Assembly: GCA_023381695.1 (NCBI GenBank)
Contig: JAMCQP010000096.1
Location: forward strand, 1 to 52,197
DNA length: 52,197 bases
Direction of reading: 5' to 3'
DNA from: Bacillota bacterium
GTDB taxonomy: Bacteria > Bacillota > UBA5301 > JAMCQP01
The translations under genes were made by a program, and so were the position numbers. Shown here in pieces: positions 33,291 to 42,358 of the stretch. The first letter of the stretch is position 1. Every line of letters starts with the position of its first letter. The notes under the pieces were generated by a model. It was not told the DNA's origin. It did no database searches and worked only from the letters and a program-made list of their open reading frames with translations.

Positions 33291-34781
33291 TTAGAAAGAG
33301 AGGGGGATCTGGCCGACGCCGGCGCGCAGGCGGGCCAGGACGGTCAGGTAATCAAATTGCGCCGATTCCAGGTCGGCCTCCGCCTTGCGCAAATCATCCG
33401 CAGCCGACTGGTGCTCGCTCCCGGTGATGATCCCGGCCTTGAGCCGCGCCTCGGAAACCTTCTCGGCCTCCTCGGCTCGGCTCTTTTCCGCGGTGGCCAC
33501 CGCCAGCTGGTCTCGCGCCTCAAGCCAGCCGTAATAATCCTGCCTGGTCTGCTGGAGAGCCCGGTCTTTGGCCTGATCCGCCGCCAACCCGGCCTGCCTG
33601 AACCCGGCTTCAGCCTCAATGCGCATGTTCCCCAGATTCCCCGCCTCCGAACTCCCGAGAATCTGCCAGTTCAGATTCAAGCCAACCGACCAGGACTTGT
33701 CCTCGTCGTAGCCGGCCACCAGCCTGGCCTGTGGACGAACCGCCGCGATTGCCTTGTCCAAAGCCATCCGGGCATCTTCCACGTCCAGCTGGGCCAGGCG
33801 GGCGTCGATGCTTTGCCGGGAGGCGGTTTCCAGCAAACCATCCAGCTTGAAGTCTTCCTGCCCGGAGAAGATCTTGTCGTTTCCGGGAAGAGGGACTGCC
33901 GTCAACGAAACCGGTCGGGCCTCAGGCACCCCGATGGCCAGCCGCAAAGCTTCCCGGGCCAGATCCAGCCCGTGCTCCGCCTTGCTTGCCGCCAATTTCG
34001 ACCTTTCGGCGCCGATCTCGGCCTCTTTGAGACTCAAGGAAGAGCTATTTCCCTCGGCGGCCCGCCGCCGGGCGATCCGCAGCGCCTCTTCCGAGCGCGC
34101 CAGGCCCCGCCGGGAAATGTCCAGAACATTTTGGGCCCTGACCAACCCGAAAAAAGCCTCTCCCACCTGCAAGGCCACCTTCTGTTTCACCTGCAGCTCC
34201 TGCAACTGCCGCCGCTCCACCCTTAACCGGGCGCTCTTCAGGTCCGCGTGGAACGGGATGGTATCCAGCGGGCGCAGCAAAGGCTGCTCAAACTCCAATC
34301 TCTTGGTTGCCGGCGTGGAAAGTCCCTCCGCGGGTTTTTCCGGTTCCAGCCCGGGAAAATATTTTTCCATCGGGGACGCAGTGGGCTGGTTGGTCGGCGC
34401 CCAGTCGGTAATCAGGGAGAGCGTCCCCCCGCCGGGGAGGGAAAGGCCCGCCGTCAGCGACCCATTGGCCCGCCAGTATTGCGGGTCGCCCTCCTTCTCC
34501 TGATAGATCTGGGGGTTAAGCCCCGCCGATAGGTCCAACCTGGAAAACTGGGCCTTGAAGAGTTCCGTGCGGGCATCCCGCACCGCGGCCGCCGCCGCCT
34601 GCACCTCGGGGTTTTGCGCCAGCGCCGTGGCCAGCGCCTGTTGCAGGGTAATCGGCGTTGCGGAAAGATCCACCGCCGCCGGAGGGGTTGCGGAGAGCGG
34701 CGCCGTGGCCGCCGCCGGGAGACCGCCGGCCATCAGGCAAAAGATGATCAGTGATACCGGAAACCCGAGCTTCTTCAACAT
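33291..34781 (-). CDS. TolC-family outer-membrane efflux protein 1
   Basis: A 496-aa OM factor: signal peptide (MLKKLGFPVSLIIFCLMAGG), then the OEP opening ITLQQALATALAQNPEVQAA and two long alpha-hairpin halves (for example LRIARRRAAEGNSSSLSLKEAE and VSEARLKAGIITGSEHQSA) separated by short barrel strands. TolC trimers form the OM channel of tripartite pumps. ATG 34781 follows GGTGGAAG; the frame is also open to 34814, overlapping the previous stop. It is the last gene of the Yip1-macA-macB operon, paired with a second, shorter TolC-like gene. Confidence 0.92.
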   Translation of the reverse strand: MLKKLGFPVSLIIFCLMAGGLPAAATAPLSATPPAAVDLSATPITLQQALATALAQNPEVQAAAAAVRDARTELFKAQFSRLDLSAGLNPQIYQEKEGDPQYWRANGSLTAGLSLPGGGTLSLITDWAPTNQPTASPMEKYFPGLEPEKPAEGLSTPATKRLEFEQPLLRPLDTIPFHADLKSARLRVERRQLQELQVKQKVALQVGEAFFGLVRAQNVLDISRRGLARSEEALRIARRRAAEGNSSSLSLKEAEIGAERSKLAASKAEHGLDLAREALRLAIGVPEARPVSLTAVPLPGNDKIFSGQEDFKLDGLLETASRQSIDARLAQLDVEDARMALDKAIAAVRPQARLVAGYDEDKSWSVGLNLNWQILGSSEAGNLGNMRIEAEAGFRQAGLAADQAKDRALQQTRQDYYGWLEARDQLAVATAEKSRAEEAEKVSEARLKAGIITGSEHQSAADDLRKAEADLESAQFDYLTVLARLRAGVGQIPLSF

Positions 34782-34810
34782 GCTTCCACCCATTTCATCT
34801 TCATTGGCCT

Positions 34811-35947
34811 TCATTCGCCAAGATAGTTGAGCAGACGGGTCCTGGCCAGAAGGTAGTCAAACAGCGCCTGGCGCGCCGCCTGCCGGCTCCGGTCAAGCTG
34901 CACCTGCGCCGCAAGGAGGATATTGGGGATCTCCAGACCATTTTCGTAACGAGCCCTGGTCACCCGGTAATTTTCCGCGTCGATCTCCTGTTCCTTTTGC
35001 GCCAGCTTCAGGCCGGCTTCCGCCTGTCGCAGGCCGTTGAGCAGCCCCTTCACCTGAGCCATGACCTCCCGCTCGGCTTCCAGCGCCGCCAGCCCGGCGC
35101 TTTCGCTGCGGTTGGCCGCCATCCTGGCCACAAGCGGCGCGGTGTAATCGTTGGCGGAGAATTTGGCCTGCATCTGGGCCACTTCCAGGCTATCCCTCTT
35201 CTGCCGGAGGTCGAAGCTGGCCGCCAGGGCCTTTTTGGCAAACTCATCCTCATTGATCGACAGCTTCTGGTACTGGAATTCCTCATTCTTCAGATCCAGC
35301 TTCGCGTTGAGGTCCACCCCCAGCGCCTTGGCCAGGTTCAGGCCAGCCAGGGCCACGGTATCCCTGGCCGTGACCAGCCCATTTTCCGCCTGAAGCAGGA
35401 TCTTTTCCGCGTTTAAAACGTCGAGGTTGGTGGCCAGCCCCTCGTTCTTCTTCAATTTCACGATTCGCAGGCTATCTTTGGCCTGTTCCACCGATTTTTT
35501 GGCCAGTTCAAGGCCGGCGTCGGCGTTGAGCGCGCCGAAGTACGCGGTTTGAACATCCAGCCGCAACTGCCGCTCCTGCACCCCCACCGAAGTTTCCGCC
35601 GAAGCGGCCCTGGCCTGGGCCTGGCGGAGCGCCACCGCGGAAGCGTTCAACGCATTGTCCGCCTCGACCTTGGCCAGCTCCATGCGGGCGTATTCCAGAT
35701 CCAGCAACGCCGCGCGATGGCCCGGATTCAACTTGAGAGCCAACTGGAGGCTTCCGGCCAGATCCAGGTTGAAGGGGCCGTTTGAGGTTTCGCCGGCCAA
35801 AGCCTGGCCGGCTCCGATGCCGGCAGCAGCGTTGACAGCGGCGCTGGCGCCGCCGCCAGCGCCGATCACGGCCAGCAAAACCGCCGCAATGGCCACCGGC
35901 AGCATGGCCCGCCGCACACCTATCGCCAATCTTCTGCTCCTTCCCAT
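34811..35947 (-). CDS. TolC-family outer-membrane efflux protein 2
   Basis: A 378-aa OEP-family protein with a signal peptide (about 15-37) and then the helical repeats LDLAGSLQLALKLNPGHRAA, LDVQTAYFGALNADAGLELAKKS and RVTRARYENGLEIPNIL. It is shorter than its neighbour (496 aa) because the barrel segments are reduced. Two TolC-like genes after one MacAB set could form a mixed channel or serve different partners; this cannot be decided. The start ATG 35947 has AGAAGGT upstream. The next gene begins within a few bases of its stop. Confidence 0.9.
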   Translation of the reverse strand: MGRSRRLAIGVRRAMLPVAIAAVLLAVIGAGGGASAAVNAAAGIGAGQALAGETSNGPFNLDLAGSLQLALKLNPGHRAALLDLEYARMELAKVEADNALNASAVALRQAQARAASAETSVGVQERQLRLDVQTAYFGALNADAGLELAKKSVEQAKDSLRIVKLKKNEGLATNLDVLNAEKILLQAENGLVTARDTVALAGLNLAKALGVDLNAKLDLKNEEFQYQKLSINEDEFAKKALAASFDLRQKRDSLEVAQMQAKFSANDYTAPLVARMAANRSESAGLAALEAEREVMAQVKGLLNGLRQAEAGLKLAQKEQEIDAENYRVTRARYENGLEIPNILLAAQVQLDRSRQAARQALFDYLLARTRLLNYLGE

Positions 35948-35997
35948 CCGTCTACAACCTTCTCTCTCATTTTATCCGTTGGCATCTCGCCCGTCCG

Positions 35998-37194
35998 TCA
36001 TTCGTACCGCAACGCCTCGATGGGGTCAAGCTTGGCCGCCTTGTAAGCCGGGTAGACCCCGAAGATCAGCCCGATCCCGGTGGAGAAAGCAAAGGCCAGA
36101 AAGATGGAGCTGGAGGAGACTACCCCCTTCCAGGGGGCAAAGGCCGAGATCAACTTCGCCCCGAGCGCGCCCAGGATAATCCCGATGATCCCCCCCATAA
36201 GACACAGCACCACCGCCTCGACCAGAAACTGGCTCAGAATGTCCGAACGCCGGCCGCCCAGCGCCTTGCGGATCCCGATCTCCCTGGTTCGCTCCGTGAC
36301 CGAGACCAGCATTATGTTCATGACCCCGATGCCCCCCACCACCAGGGAGATGCTCCCGATCCCGGCGAGAATGGCGGTGAACACCTTGGTGATGGTCCCG
36401 AAAAACTGCTGCTGATCCTCCTGGCTGGAGATCCAGTATTTGTACTCATTGCCGTACTTGCGGCGCAGAACCGACTCCATCCTGGCCATCGCCCGGGGAA
36501 CCAGCTCGGCGTCCCTGGCCTGGGCAAAGATCGCGCTCACCGAGTCCCTGCCGGTCATCTGGGCCATCCTGGTAACGGCGATGTAGGCCACCATATTGGC
36601 GCTGGTGTTCCCTCCGAATGACTCCTTGGCCCTGGCCATCACCCCGATGACCAGAAAGGGCGCCGAACCGAGCTTCACCTGCTGGCCGACACCCGGCTGG
36701 GTCCCGAAGAGTTTTTCGGCAAGGTCCGAACCTAAAACGACCACCCGGCGCGCGGCTTTCACGTCGGCTTCCGCCAGGAAACGCCCCTCGCTCACATTGA
36801 GATTCCGGAGATCCACGTAACTGGCGGCCACACCCTCCATCGAGCCGTCTTCATGGCGATTCCGGTAGCCGAAGGTGACGCTGCGGTTGATCATGGGAGA
36901 CACCGCCGAAAGCTCCGGAACGGCCGCCCGGATCAGGTCGGCGTCCGCCACCGTGAGGGGTTTGAACCGGCCCTGCTGCACGTCTTTCGTTCTAAAGTCC
37001 GGCTGGACCCAGACCAGGTTGGCCCCCAGGCCGGAGATCTCGCTTTTGACCATCTGGTCTGCTCCCTCTCCCATGGAGACCATGGCGATCACCGAAGCCA
37101 CCCCGATGATAATTCCCAACAGGGTGAGCGCCGAGCGCATCTTGTTGACCCGCAAGCTGCTCAGCGCCAGCTTAATGCTTTCGAGGAACTTCAA
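35998..37194 (-). CDS. macB: MacB-type ABC permease
   Basis: A 398-aa mechanotransmission permease: an N-terminal helix (about 19-41: [20 protein letters not shown]), a large extracytoplasmic MacB_PCD domain and three C-terminal FtsX helices. The coupling segment is [24 protein letters not shown] (only its ends matter: [10 protein letters not shown]). The ATPase is on a separate gene, as in Gram-positive-type MacB systems. The start TTG 37194 lies within the end of the ATPase gene (23-bp overlap) behind GGAGG, so the two are coupled. It works with MacA and the TolC-like proteins to expel compounds through the OM; the substrate is unknown. Confidence 0.95.
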   Translation of the reverse strand: MKFLESIKLALSSLRVNKMRSALTLLGIIIGVASVIAMVSMGEGADQMVKSEISGLGANLVWVQPDFRTKDVQQGRFKPLTVADADLIRAAVPELSAVSPMINRSVTFGYRNRHEDGSMEGVAASYVDLRNLNVSEGRFLAEADVKAARRVVVLGSDLAEKLFGTQPGVGQQVKLGSAPFLVIGVMARAKESFGGNTSANMVAYIAVTRMAQMTGRDSVSAIFAQARDAELVPRAMARMESVLRRKYGNEYKYWISSQEDQQQFFGTITKVFTAILAGIGSISLVVGGIGVMNIMLVSVTERTREIGIRKALGGRRSDILSQFLVEAVVLCLMGGIIGIILGALGAKLISAFAPWKGVVSSSSIFLAFAFSTGIGLIFGVYPAYKAAKLDPIEALRYE

Positions 37195-38005
37195 TGCGCA
37201 CTACCTCCATCCCCTGGCTGGCAGGCTCCCGGCCGGTTGGATCCGGACTGGTTGCGGCATGTTCGCTGGCAGAAGCTCCCGTGGCCTCCGACCGCTGTTC
37301 CTCCGACCCCCCGGTCGCCCGGCGCGGGGAGGCGACAATCTCTTCCCGAACAATCCGGCCGTCCCGGAAGTGGACAATCCGCTGCGTGTGCATGGCAATC
37401 CCAGCATCGTGCGTGACCAGGACGATGGTCATCCCGCTCTCGTTGAGATCTTGCAGGATGCCCATCACCTCTTCGCCGGACTTGCTGTCCAGGTTTCCGG
37501 TGGGCTCATCGGCCAGGATCAGGGCGGGCGAGCCGACCAGGGCCCGCGCGATGGCCACCCGCTGCCGCTGGCCGCCGGAGAGTGCATTGGGGCGGTGATG
37601 GACACGGTCCGCCAGCCCCACCGACTCCAGGGCGCGTAAAGCCCGTTCGCGGCGTTCCCGCCTGCCAGCCCCGGCGTAGATCAGCGGGAGTTCCACATTC
37701 TCCAGGGCAGTGATCCTGGGCAAGAGGTTGAAGGTCTGAAAAACGAAGCCAATCTTCCGGTTCCGGATCCGGGCCAGCCCGTCCTCATCCAGCCGGCTTA
37801 CCTCGCTGCCGTCCAGCGCGTAGTACCCGGAGGTGGGGCGGTCCAGACACCCGATAATATTCATCAGGGTGGACTTCCCGGAGCCGGAGGGGCCCATGAT
37901 GGAGACAAACTCCCTGGGCCGGATATGCAAGGAAACCTCCTGCAGGGCAGGGACCTCGATACTGCCGTTTTTATAGATCTTTGCGAGGTTCTTGATCACG
38001 ATCAT
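37172..38005 (-). CDS. MacB-type ABC ATPase (LolD-like)
   Basis: A 277-aa ATPase with Walker [11 protein letters not shown]-loop [10 protein letters not shown], signature [15 protein letters not shown], Walker [14 protein letters not shown] and H-loop THD. This pattern is the LolD/MacB/FtsE subgroup. After residue 225 comes a 50-aa low-complexity tail rich in Ser, Glu and Ala, not needed for the fold. ATG 38005 begins one base after the macA stop. It powers the adjacent permease. Confidence 0.95.
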   Translation of the reverse strand: MIVIKNLAKIYKNGSIEVPALQEVSLHIRPREFVSIMGPSGSGKSTLMNIIGCLDRPTSGYYALDGSEVSRLDEDGLARIRNRKIGFVFQTFNLLPRITALENVELPLIYAGAGRRERRERALRALESVGLADRVHHRPNALSGGQRQRVAIARALVGSPALILADEPTGNLDSKSGEEVMGILQDLNESGMTIVLVTHDAGIAMHTQRIVHFRDGRIVREEIVASPRRATGGSEEQRSEATGASASEHAATSPDPTGREPASQGMEVVRIEVPRKH

Positions 38006-38006
38006 C

Positions 38007-39188
38007 TTACATCGCCCCCGACTTCTTCATCTGCTCCTGCCGGCTTTTGGCGTCCGGCAGCCGTACCTTGTCCCCATCCTTGAGCTTCTTCAAAGTCTGG
38101 TAATCCCCGATGATCACCTCGTCACCGGGTTTAAGCCCCTCCGTAATCTCAATGTCCGACATGTTGGCCAGGCCGGTGGTGACCGGCGTCTGCCGGGCCA
38201 GCCCTTTGGCAAAGACAAAGACCACCTTCTTCGTCTCTTTGCCCACGCGGCGTTCCACCACCGCCTGGATGGGGACAAACAGGGTTTTGGGCTTGCGATA
38301 GGTCACAATCTCCACGTCGGCGGACATCCCGGACTTCAGCGCCTGGCTGGCGTTATTCACCTCGACGTCCGCCGGGAATTTGGAGACATTGCCCTCCATG
38401 ATGGCTTCCGGCGCTACCTTGGTAACCCGGCCGGATAATTTGAGATCCAGAACGGCGTCGGAGGTAATGCTCGCCTCCTGCCCGGCCTTGACCTGGCTCA
38501 CATCGGCCTCATCCACCTTGACCCGCACCAGAAGCCTTTCCACATTGGCCAGTTTGAAGAGCGGCAGGCCCGGGGTAATTGCGGCCCCATCGGCAATCAA
38601 CTTGCCGACAATCGTCCCGTCCGCGGGGGCCAGTAATCTGGCGCCGTCGGCCAGAGCCTGGCCGGACAGGCTGCCCGCCCCGGCCCCGCTGGCGCCGCTT
38701 TCCGCCTGGTACTGCTTTTCCGCGGCCCGGTACCGTGATTCGTCGATCTTGGCTTGCGCCCGGGCATCCTCCAGTTGCTTCTGGGAGATGGCCTGCGCCG
38801 CATACAACCGCTCCATCCGGGCCAGGTTGTTCTTGGACTCGCGAAGCGCGATATTGGCTTGCTCAAGAGCGGATCGGGCCTGCTCAAGCTGGGCGCCACG
38901 GCTGGTCTCATCCAGAGTCAGCAAGAGCTGCCCCCGTTTCACATGATCACCCACGTCCACCGCCAGTTTCCCAATCTGCCCCTGGACCGGGGAACGCACC
39001 TCCTGGGCATCCACCGGTTCAACCGTTCCGCTGGCGGAAACCGTCACAGAAAAGGTGTCCGGGGAAATCCTGGCGGTCTCCACCGGGATGCCGAGATCCT
39101 TCTTCCCGGCAAATTTCCCGATCGCCACGCCTCCCACCACCACCACCAGCAGGATGACCACCGCCACCATAAGCTTCTTCTTCGACAA
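38007..39188 (-). CDS. macA: MacA-type periplasmic adaptor (membrane fusion protein)
   Basis: A 393-aa adaptor with an N-terminal membrane helix ([19 protein letters not shown]), a split lipoyl domain ([20 protein letters not shown] and later [19 protein letters not shown]), a coiled-coil hairpin (about 95-165) and beta-barrel and membrane-proximal domains. It joins MacB to the OM channel. The start is TTG 39188 after GGGGGAG; the frame is open to 39212 without a ribosome site. A Yip1-like gene lies 57 bp upstream. Confidence 0.94.
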   Translation of the reverse strand: MSKKKLMVAVVILLVVVVGGVAIGKFAGKKDLGIPVETARISPDTFSVTVSASGTVEPVDAQEVRSPVQGQIGKLAVDVGDHVKRGQLLLTLDETSRGAQLEQARSALEQANIALRESKNNLARMERLYAAQAISQKQLEDARAQAKIDESRYRAAEKQYQAESGASGAGAGSLSGQALADGARLLAPADGTIVGKLIADGAAITPGLPLFKLANVERLLVRVKVDEADVSQVKAGQEASITSDAVLDLKLSGRVTKVAPEAIMEGNVSKFPADVEVNNASQALKSGMSADVEIVTYRKPKTLFVPIQAVVERRVGKETKKVVFVFAKGLARQTPVTTGLANMSDIEITEGLKPGDEVIIGDYQTLKKLKDGDKVRLPDAKSRQEQMKKSGAM

Positions 39189-39245
39189 AAAATTCTCCCC
39201 CTTTACCGCCACCGCCGAGGCCGGACCGCAAAAGTATCGCTGGCT

Positions 39246-39950
39246 TCAGGCCGCCCCGCCAGCGAGCCTGGCGCCAATGGAAGTCATTCCCACATTGAGC
39301 GCCAGCACGATCAGCCACAGGATGACCGTGAAGATCGCCGCCCTGGCCATGGAAGTTTTCAAAAGACGGCCCAAACCGATCGTGCTCAGCACCAGGTACC
39401 CGAGCACAAAGAGGTTAAGGTTGCTCATCAGCACCCCATTGGGTGTGGAAATCTGTTCATAGGACATGGAAAACCCGAGGCCTAAATTTATGTACTGCCC
39501 GGTCAAGAGCAGGGCTGCCCCCGTAAAGAGCATTTGCAGGCAAGCGGTAAAGTTCAGGTAGCCGGCCACGCTCAGAGCTTGTTTGTAGCTTGCCCCGCCG
39601 CCGGTAAACAGGCCCAACAGGTAAAAGACCAGCGCCCGGATGAAGAGGACGATCAAGCTGGTTACCAGGGTGCCCACCGCTTGTGAGACAAGCATTGTCG
39701 TAGGAGAGACCTTTTCCGCTACTTCCGCCGGTAGATGCGCCGTCGCAAATTGAAAGATTGGGATGCTGAAGAGGCTTGTAAGGACGATGAGGAGTACCGG
39801 CCCGATCAGATCCGGGCGGGCGATGATCGCCGCAAAGGTGGTGCCCGGTTCAACCAAAAGCCCCATCAGCCTTTCAAAAAGGTTGCGCTTTGCCACCTCC
39901 CCACCGCCAACTGTTTCGGAGGTCCCGGGGGTTGTCGAAAAGTTTTCCAT
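39246..39950 (-). CDS. Yip1-domain membrane protein
   Basis: A 234-aa protein with five predicted membrane helices in the second part, starting ARPDLIGPVLLIVLTSLFSIP, with a short conserved N-terminal segment FERLMGLLVEPGTTFAAI. This layout is the Yip1/DUF1282 family, common next to MacAB-type transporters in Firmicutes; its function is not known. ATG 39950 is chosen with AAGGAG 12 nt upstream; ATG 39962 is too close to that site. It is the first gene of the efflux operon, behind two good promoters. Confidence 0.85.
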   Translation of the reverse strand: MENFSTTPGTSETVGGGEVAKRNLFERLMGLLVEPGTTFAAIIARPDLIGPVLLIVLTSLFSIPIFQFATAHLPAEVAEKVSPTTMLVSQAVGTLVTSLIVLFIRALVFYLLGLFTGGGASYKQALSVAGYLNFTACLQMLFTGAALLLTGQYINLGLGFSMSYEQISTPNGVLMSNLNLFVLGYLVLSTIGLGRLLKTSMARAAIFTVILWLIVLALNVGMTSIGARLAGGAA

Positions 39951-39995
39951 AACTATGTTCATCTCCTTATCTTTTGATAAAATCCTACAGCCACT

Positions 39996-40023
39996 ATTAT
40001 AGCAGCCGTCCAGAATTTCACAA
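39996..40023 (-). promoter_or_regulatory. Sigma-A promoter upstream of the Yip1-macAB operon (proximal)
   Basis: TTGTGA, 16 bases, TATAAT on the minus strand, with TGC before the -10 (extended -10). About 45 bp before the Yip1 start. Confidence 0.65.
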
Positions 40024-40116
40024 TCCCCTTTGCCCCTAAAGATACATACGATCCAAACAAGGAAAAAGTGTCGTGCCGCTATTGGATTTAGTCGCCCCCG
40101 CCAGAACAAACCCTTC

Positions 40117-40172
40117 ATAAAAAATATGCCAGGATCCAGATAAACCTGCCTCAAACCTGCCCCGACCTGGCA
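40117..40172 (-). promoter_or_regulatory. Possible attenuator hairpin in the efflux operon leader
   Basis: Arms TGCCAGG and CCTGGCA (7 bp, 32-base loop with two AAACCTGCC-type repeats on the other strand) followed by TA and six T on the minus strand. It lies between the two promoters of the operon. Confidence 0.35.
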
Positions 40173-40219
40173 ACCTTGACCATTTTAAATATTAGCCAAT
40201 CATCTAAATTACTGACCAC

Positions 40220-40248
40220 ATTATACCTCTTCTGGCGCATGCCGTCAA
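40220..40248 (-). promoter_or_regulatory. Sigma-A promoter upstream of the Yip1-macAB operon (distal)
   Basis: TTGACG, 17 bases, TATAAT on the minus strand, 11 of 12 consensus positions. It would give a leader of about 260 nt before the Yip1 gene. Confidence 0.7.
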
Positions 40249-41015
40249 GAAAAGCGACCCCCCGCGGGTTAAAATTTCACCCGGCGGGACAGCTTTTTTA
40301 CCCACCTTTTTCCGCGTTATTCTGGAGCCCCCCTCTGGGGGGCGGGCGGTACTCGGGCCAACGAAGGCTTACCATCGGGTGGGGGGTTGCCGGGGGTAGG
40401 TGGTTTGGAGGGAGGGGGCGGCGGGAGGGAGGGTGAGGGCAGCCTGCCTTCCGCTTTCTTCCCCCCAGTAAGGCCAGGCGGCCTGTCCTTGCCGGTACTG
40501 ATCCTCTTTCCGTTTCTCTCCTCCGGCAAGGGCGGCCGCCGAACTGAAGCAGAATTAGCGGCACGGCAAAGTTATAGCCGGCCCCACCTGGATGTTGGCA
40601 GCGTTGCTCACCGGCGGTATGGGTTCTGGAAAATCGCCTGGATGCCCAGCTTTCTCATGTCTGCCTGAACGGCCCTACGATTGACCGGCTTGTTCTCTTT
40701 ACGGGTTAGTACCTTGGCAAGCTTCCGGGAGACGCAATAAGGGCGCTTAAGATATTCCTCCAAGACCTTCTACCGGCGTTCAATCTTCTCAAGGGCTTCC
40801 TATCGGACGGTCTCCACATGACTTGTTATGCAAACTTGACCGAAGCCTTTGGCCGCTCTTGCTTGCTTCTCGTTCTTCGTTAGTAAATAAATTCCTGTAT
40901 TCTGACCATAAGAAGGTGCTCAAACGACAAGTCTTATTCGCGCCACGGGAATGAAAATAGGCGCTTTTATCGAATACTATTGAATCGAACTTCAAAATTA
41001 AAGGAGTGATCAACA
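40249..41015. other. Long non-coding stretch with GC hairpin, G-rich tract and transposase scar
   Basis: No credible intact gene in this 0.75-kb stretch. From left to right it holds a perfect 7-bp hairpin with a TCT loop (40327-40343), a G-rich plus-strand tract with at least six GGG runs (40376-40439), and an IS3-type transposase fragment (40608-40772). It then shifts to AT-rich DNA leading to the NifX-like gene. It marks the left border of the AT-rich accessory DNA. Confidence 0.7.
40608..40772 (-). pseudogene. Remnant of an IS3-family transposase (OrfB)
   Basis: Hand translation of the minus strand between two in-frame stops gives LEEYLKRPYCVSRKLAKVL, then KPVNRRAVQADMRKLGIQAIF and NPYRR. 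This resembles the DNA-binding part of IS3/IS150 OrfB (usual pattern: YG.R+I...L, VN.K+V.RLM+..GL.A). Further in-frame stops lie upstream (40770 and beyond), and no catalytic DDE part is present. A dead fragment. Confidence 0.6.
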
Positions 41016-41384
41016 ATGAAGATAGCCGCTGTAATTGATAACGAAGGAAATGTCTTACCACTGCCCGATGGCCAGGAGATCATCATTTACGATATTGAGG
41101 GGAAAACGCAGAAGAAATATCATAATCCGGGCTTTGACCTGGAGACAAACAGAAGAAGCGCAACTACCGACTTTATGGCCCAGAATGGAGTTAATATAGT
41201 CTGTACCGTCCCCGCCACCTTCTGTCCAGTTTCCCGAGATAAAGCCAAAGAATATTCACTGAAATTTATCAGGCTTCAAAAAGGCGCAAAGTTTCAAGAG
41301 GTCCTCTTAAACATAGATAAGTACCTTTCATTGTCAACAGATGATATTCCCGATGATGAATTGTTCAAGAGAGTGAAATTGTAG
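41016..41384 (+). CDS. Small protein resembling NifX/NifB-type iron-molybdenum cofactor domain
   Basis: A 122-aa protein beginning MKIAAVIDNEGNVLPLPDG with EIIIYDIEGKTQKKY, followed by FMAQNGVNIVCTVPATFCPVS. The start, the YDIE strand and the GVNIV strand recall the dinitrogenase iron-molybdenum cofactor-binding fold seen in many small clostridial redox-linked proteins, but the match is partial and the usual HFG is missing. AAAGGAG precedes the ATG. It is AT-rich, unlike the window as a whole, and stands alone between a transposase scar and the ArsR cassette. Function unknown. Confidence 0.5.
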   Translation: MKIAAVIDNEGNVLPLPDGQEIIIYDIEGKTQKKYHNPGFDLETNRRSATTDFMAQNGVNIVCTVPATFCPVSRDKAKEYSLKFIRLQKGAKFQEVLLNIDKYLSLSTDDIPDDELFKRVKL

Positions 41385-41397
41385 CGGTAATGCACTA

Positions 41398-41426
41398 ATT
41401 CAGGCAAGCGCCGGTTACAGCGATTT
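41398..41426. repeat. Imperfect direct repeat left of the SRPBCC-ArsR-VOC cassette
   Basis: TTCAGGCAAGCG and the next 16 bases match 42795-42822 at 23 of 28 positions. On the minus strand both read as the end of a gene (CTTGCC TGA). The pair brackets the AT-rich cassette. Confidence 0.55.
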
Positions 41427-41441
41427 CATCATCCAAATTGC

Positions 41442-41495
41442 TTGACACGAAACCAAATGGTGTTATATAATCTTAACCAGAAACCGTTTGGTTTC
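41442..41495 (+). promoter_or_regulatory. Sigma-A promoter with overlapping inverted-repeat operator
   Basis: TTGACA (41442-41447), 18 bases, TATAAT (41466-41471): both hexamers are perfect. Around the -10 lie GAAACCAAATGG (41449-41460) and its near-complement CCGTTTGGTTTC (41484-41495), 11 of 12 matching. A compact palindrome GAAACC-GTTT-GGTTTC (41480-41495) overlaps the right arm. The layout suits repression by the ArsR-type protein encoded two genes downstream. Confidence 0.8.
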
Positions 41496-41520
41496 ATTTT
41501 TGCACAGACGGAGGTTATAA

Positions 41521-41961
41521 ATGGAGAAATACGCAAAGGGTAAATTGCCGGATATCCGACGGACTGTCGAAATCAACTCAAAAGTTGAACGAGTATGGCA
41601 AGCAGTAGCCACATCCGAAGGCCTGGCAAACTGGCTGATGCCGAACGATTTTCAGCCAGAATTGGGATATGAATTTACCTTGAAAACACAATTTGGGCTA
41701 GTTCCGTGTAAAGTAACGGAACTTGATCCTCCTAAACGACTTTCCTTCACCTGGGATGATTTTGGCTGGCAGGTTACCTTTGAACTAAAAGAGATCGGAG
41801 GAAAAACAGAGTTTACAGTTATTCATTCTGGCTGGGGTGAGCCAGATGCGATTATCCCAAGAGTCCAGCAAAAACAATCAGTAATACGAGAAACGCTGGA
41901 TATAGGTTGGGGCCATCTCACGGAAGGGTTACGTGGAAAGTTGGAAAAGGATGATGAATAG
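41521..41961 (+). CDS. SRPBCC/AHSA1-domain protein
   Basis: A 146-aa START-like (SRPBCC, activator-of-Hsp90-homologue) protein: VEINSKVERVWQAVATSEGLANWL at the start, then FTLKTQFGLVPCKVTELDPPKRLSFTW and TEFTVIHSGWG. These form a hydrophobic ligand pocket. Such genes often pair with an ArsR-type regulator, as in Bacillus, where the two are co-transcribed; the ligand is unknown. It begins 50 bp after a perfect sigma-A promoter with GGAGG before ATG. Its stop TAG is followed directly by the ATG of the regulator. Confidence 0.88.
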   Translation: MEKYAKGKLPDIRRTVEINSKVERVWQAVATSEGLANWLMPNDFQPELGYEFTLKTQFGLVPCKVTELDPPKRLSFTWDDFGWQVTFELKEIGGKTEFTVIHSGWGEPDAIIPRVQQKQSVIRETLDIGWGHLTEGLRGKLEKDDE

Positions 41962-42306
41962 ATGCCAGAAGTATCACGTAAACATGATGTTTTTCAGGCC
42001 ATAGCAGATCCGACACGCCGCAAGCTGCTTAGATTGCTCGTAAATGAAGAGATGCCCGTCAACTCAATCACCGAACACTTTCCAATGAGTCGTACTGCAG
42101 TTTCCAAGCATCTGCATGTTTTATCGGATGCCGGACTTGTCAAGGAACGTAAAGTTGGACGAGAGACACATTATAGTCTTCAGCCTGAACCTCTTCAAGA
42201 GGTGAAACAGTGGGTTTCCTATTATGAAAGATTTTGGGAGAACAAATTATCCGTGCTAAAAAATTATATTGAGACGGAAGATAAGGATAGCGGTGAATCC
42301 AACTAA
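41962..42306 (+). CDS. ArsR-family winged-helix repressor
   Basis: A 114-aa regulator with the typical ArsR core: FQAIADPTRRKLLRLL, NSITEHFPMSRTAVSKHLHVLSDAGLV (recognition helix near MSRTAVSKHL) and a wing ERKVGRETHYSL. No metal-binding Cys pair is seen, so it is probably of the metal-independent group that accompanies SRPBCC proteins. It starts right at the SRPBCC stop. It likely represses its own operon through the GAAACC repeats at 41449-41495. Confidence 0.92.
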   Translation: MPEVSRKHDVFQAIADPTRRKLLRLLVNEEMPVNSITEHFPMSRTAVSKHLHVLSDAGLVKERKVGRETHYSLQPEPLQEVKQWVSYYERFWENKLSVLKNYIETEDKDSGESN

Positions 42307-42358
42307 GGAATCGGGTTAAAAGAATGGTAAGATAGCAAATTATGGAAGGAATATTAAA

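Noticed and set aside
40298-40668. Short Pro/Gly-rich open frames in both directions
   Set aside because: They follow the G-rich tract and a dead transposase fragment; no motif or ribosome site.
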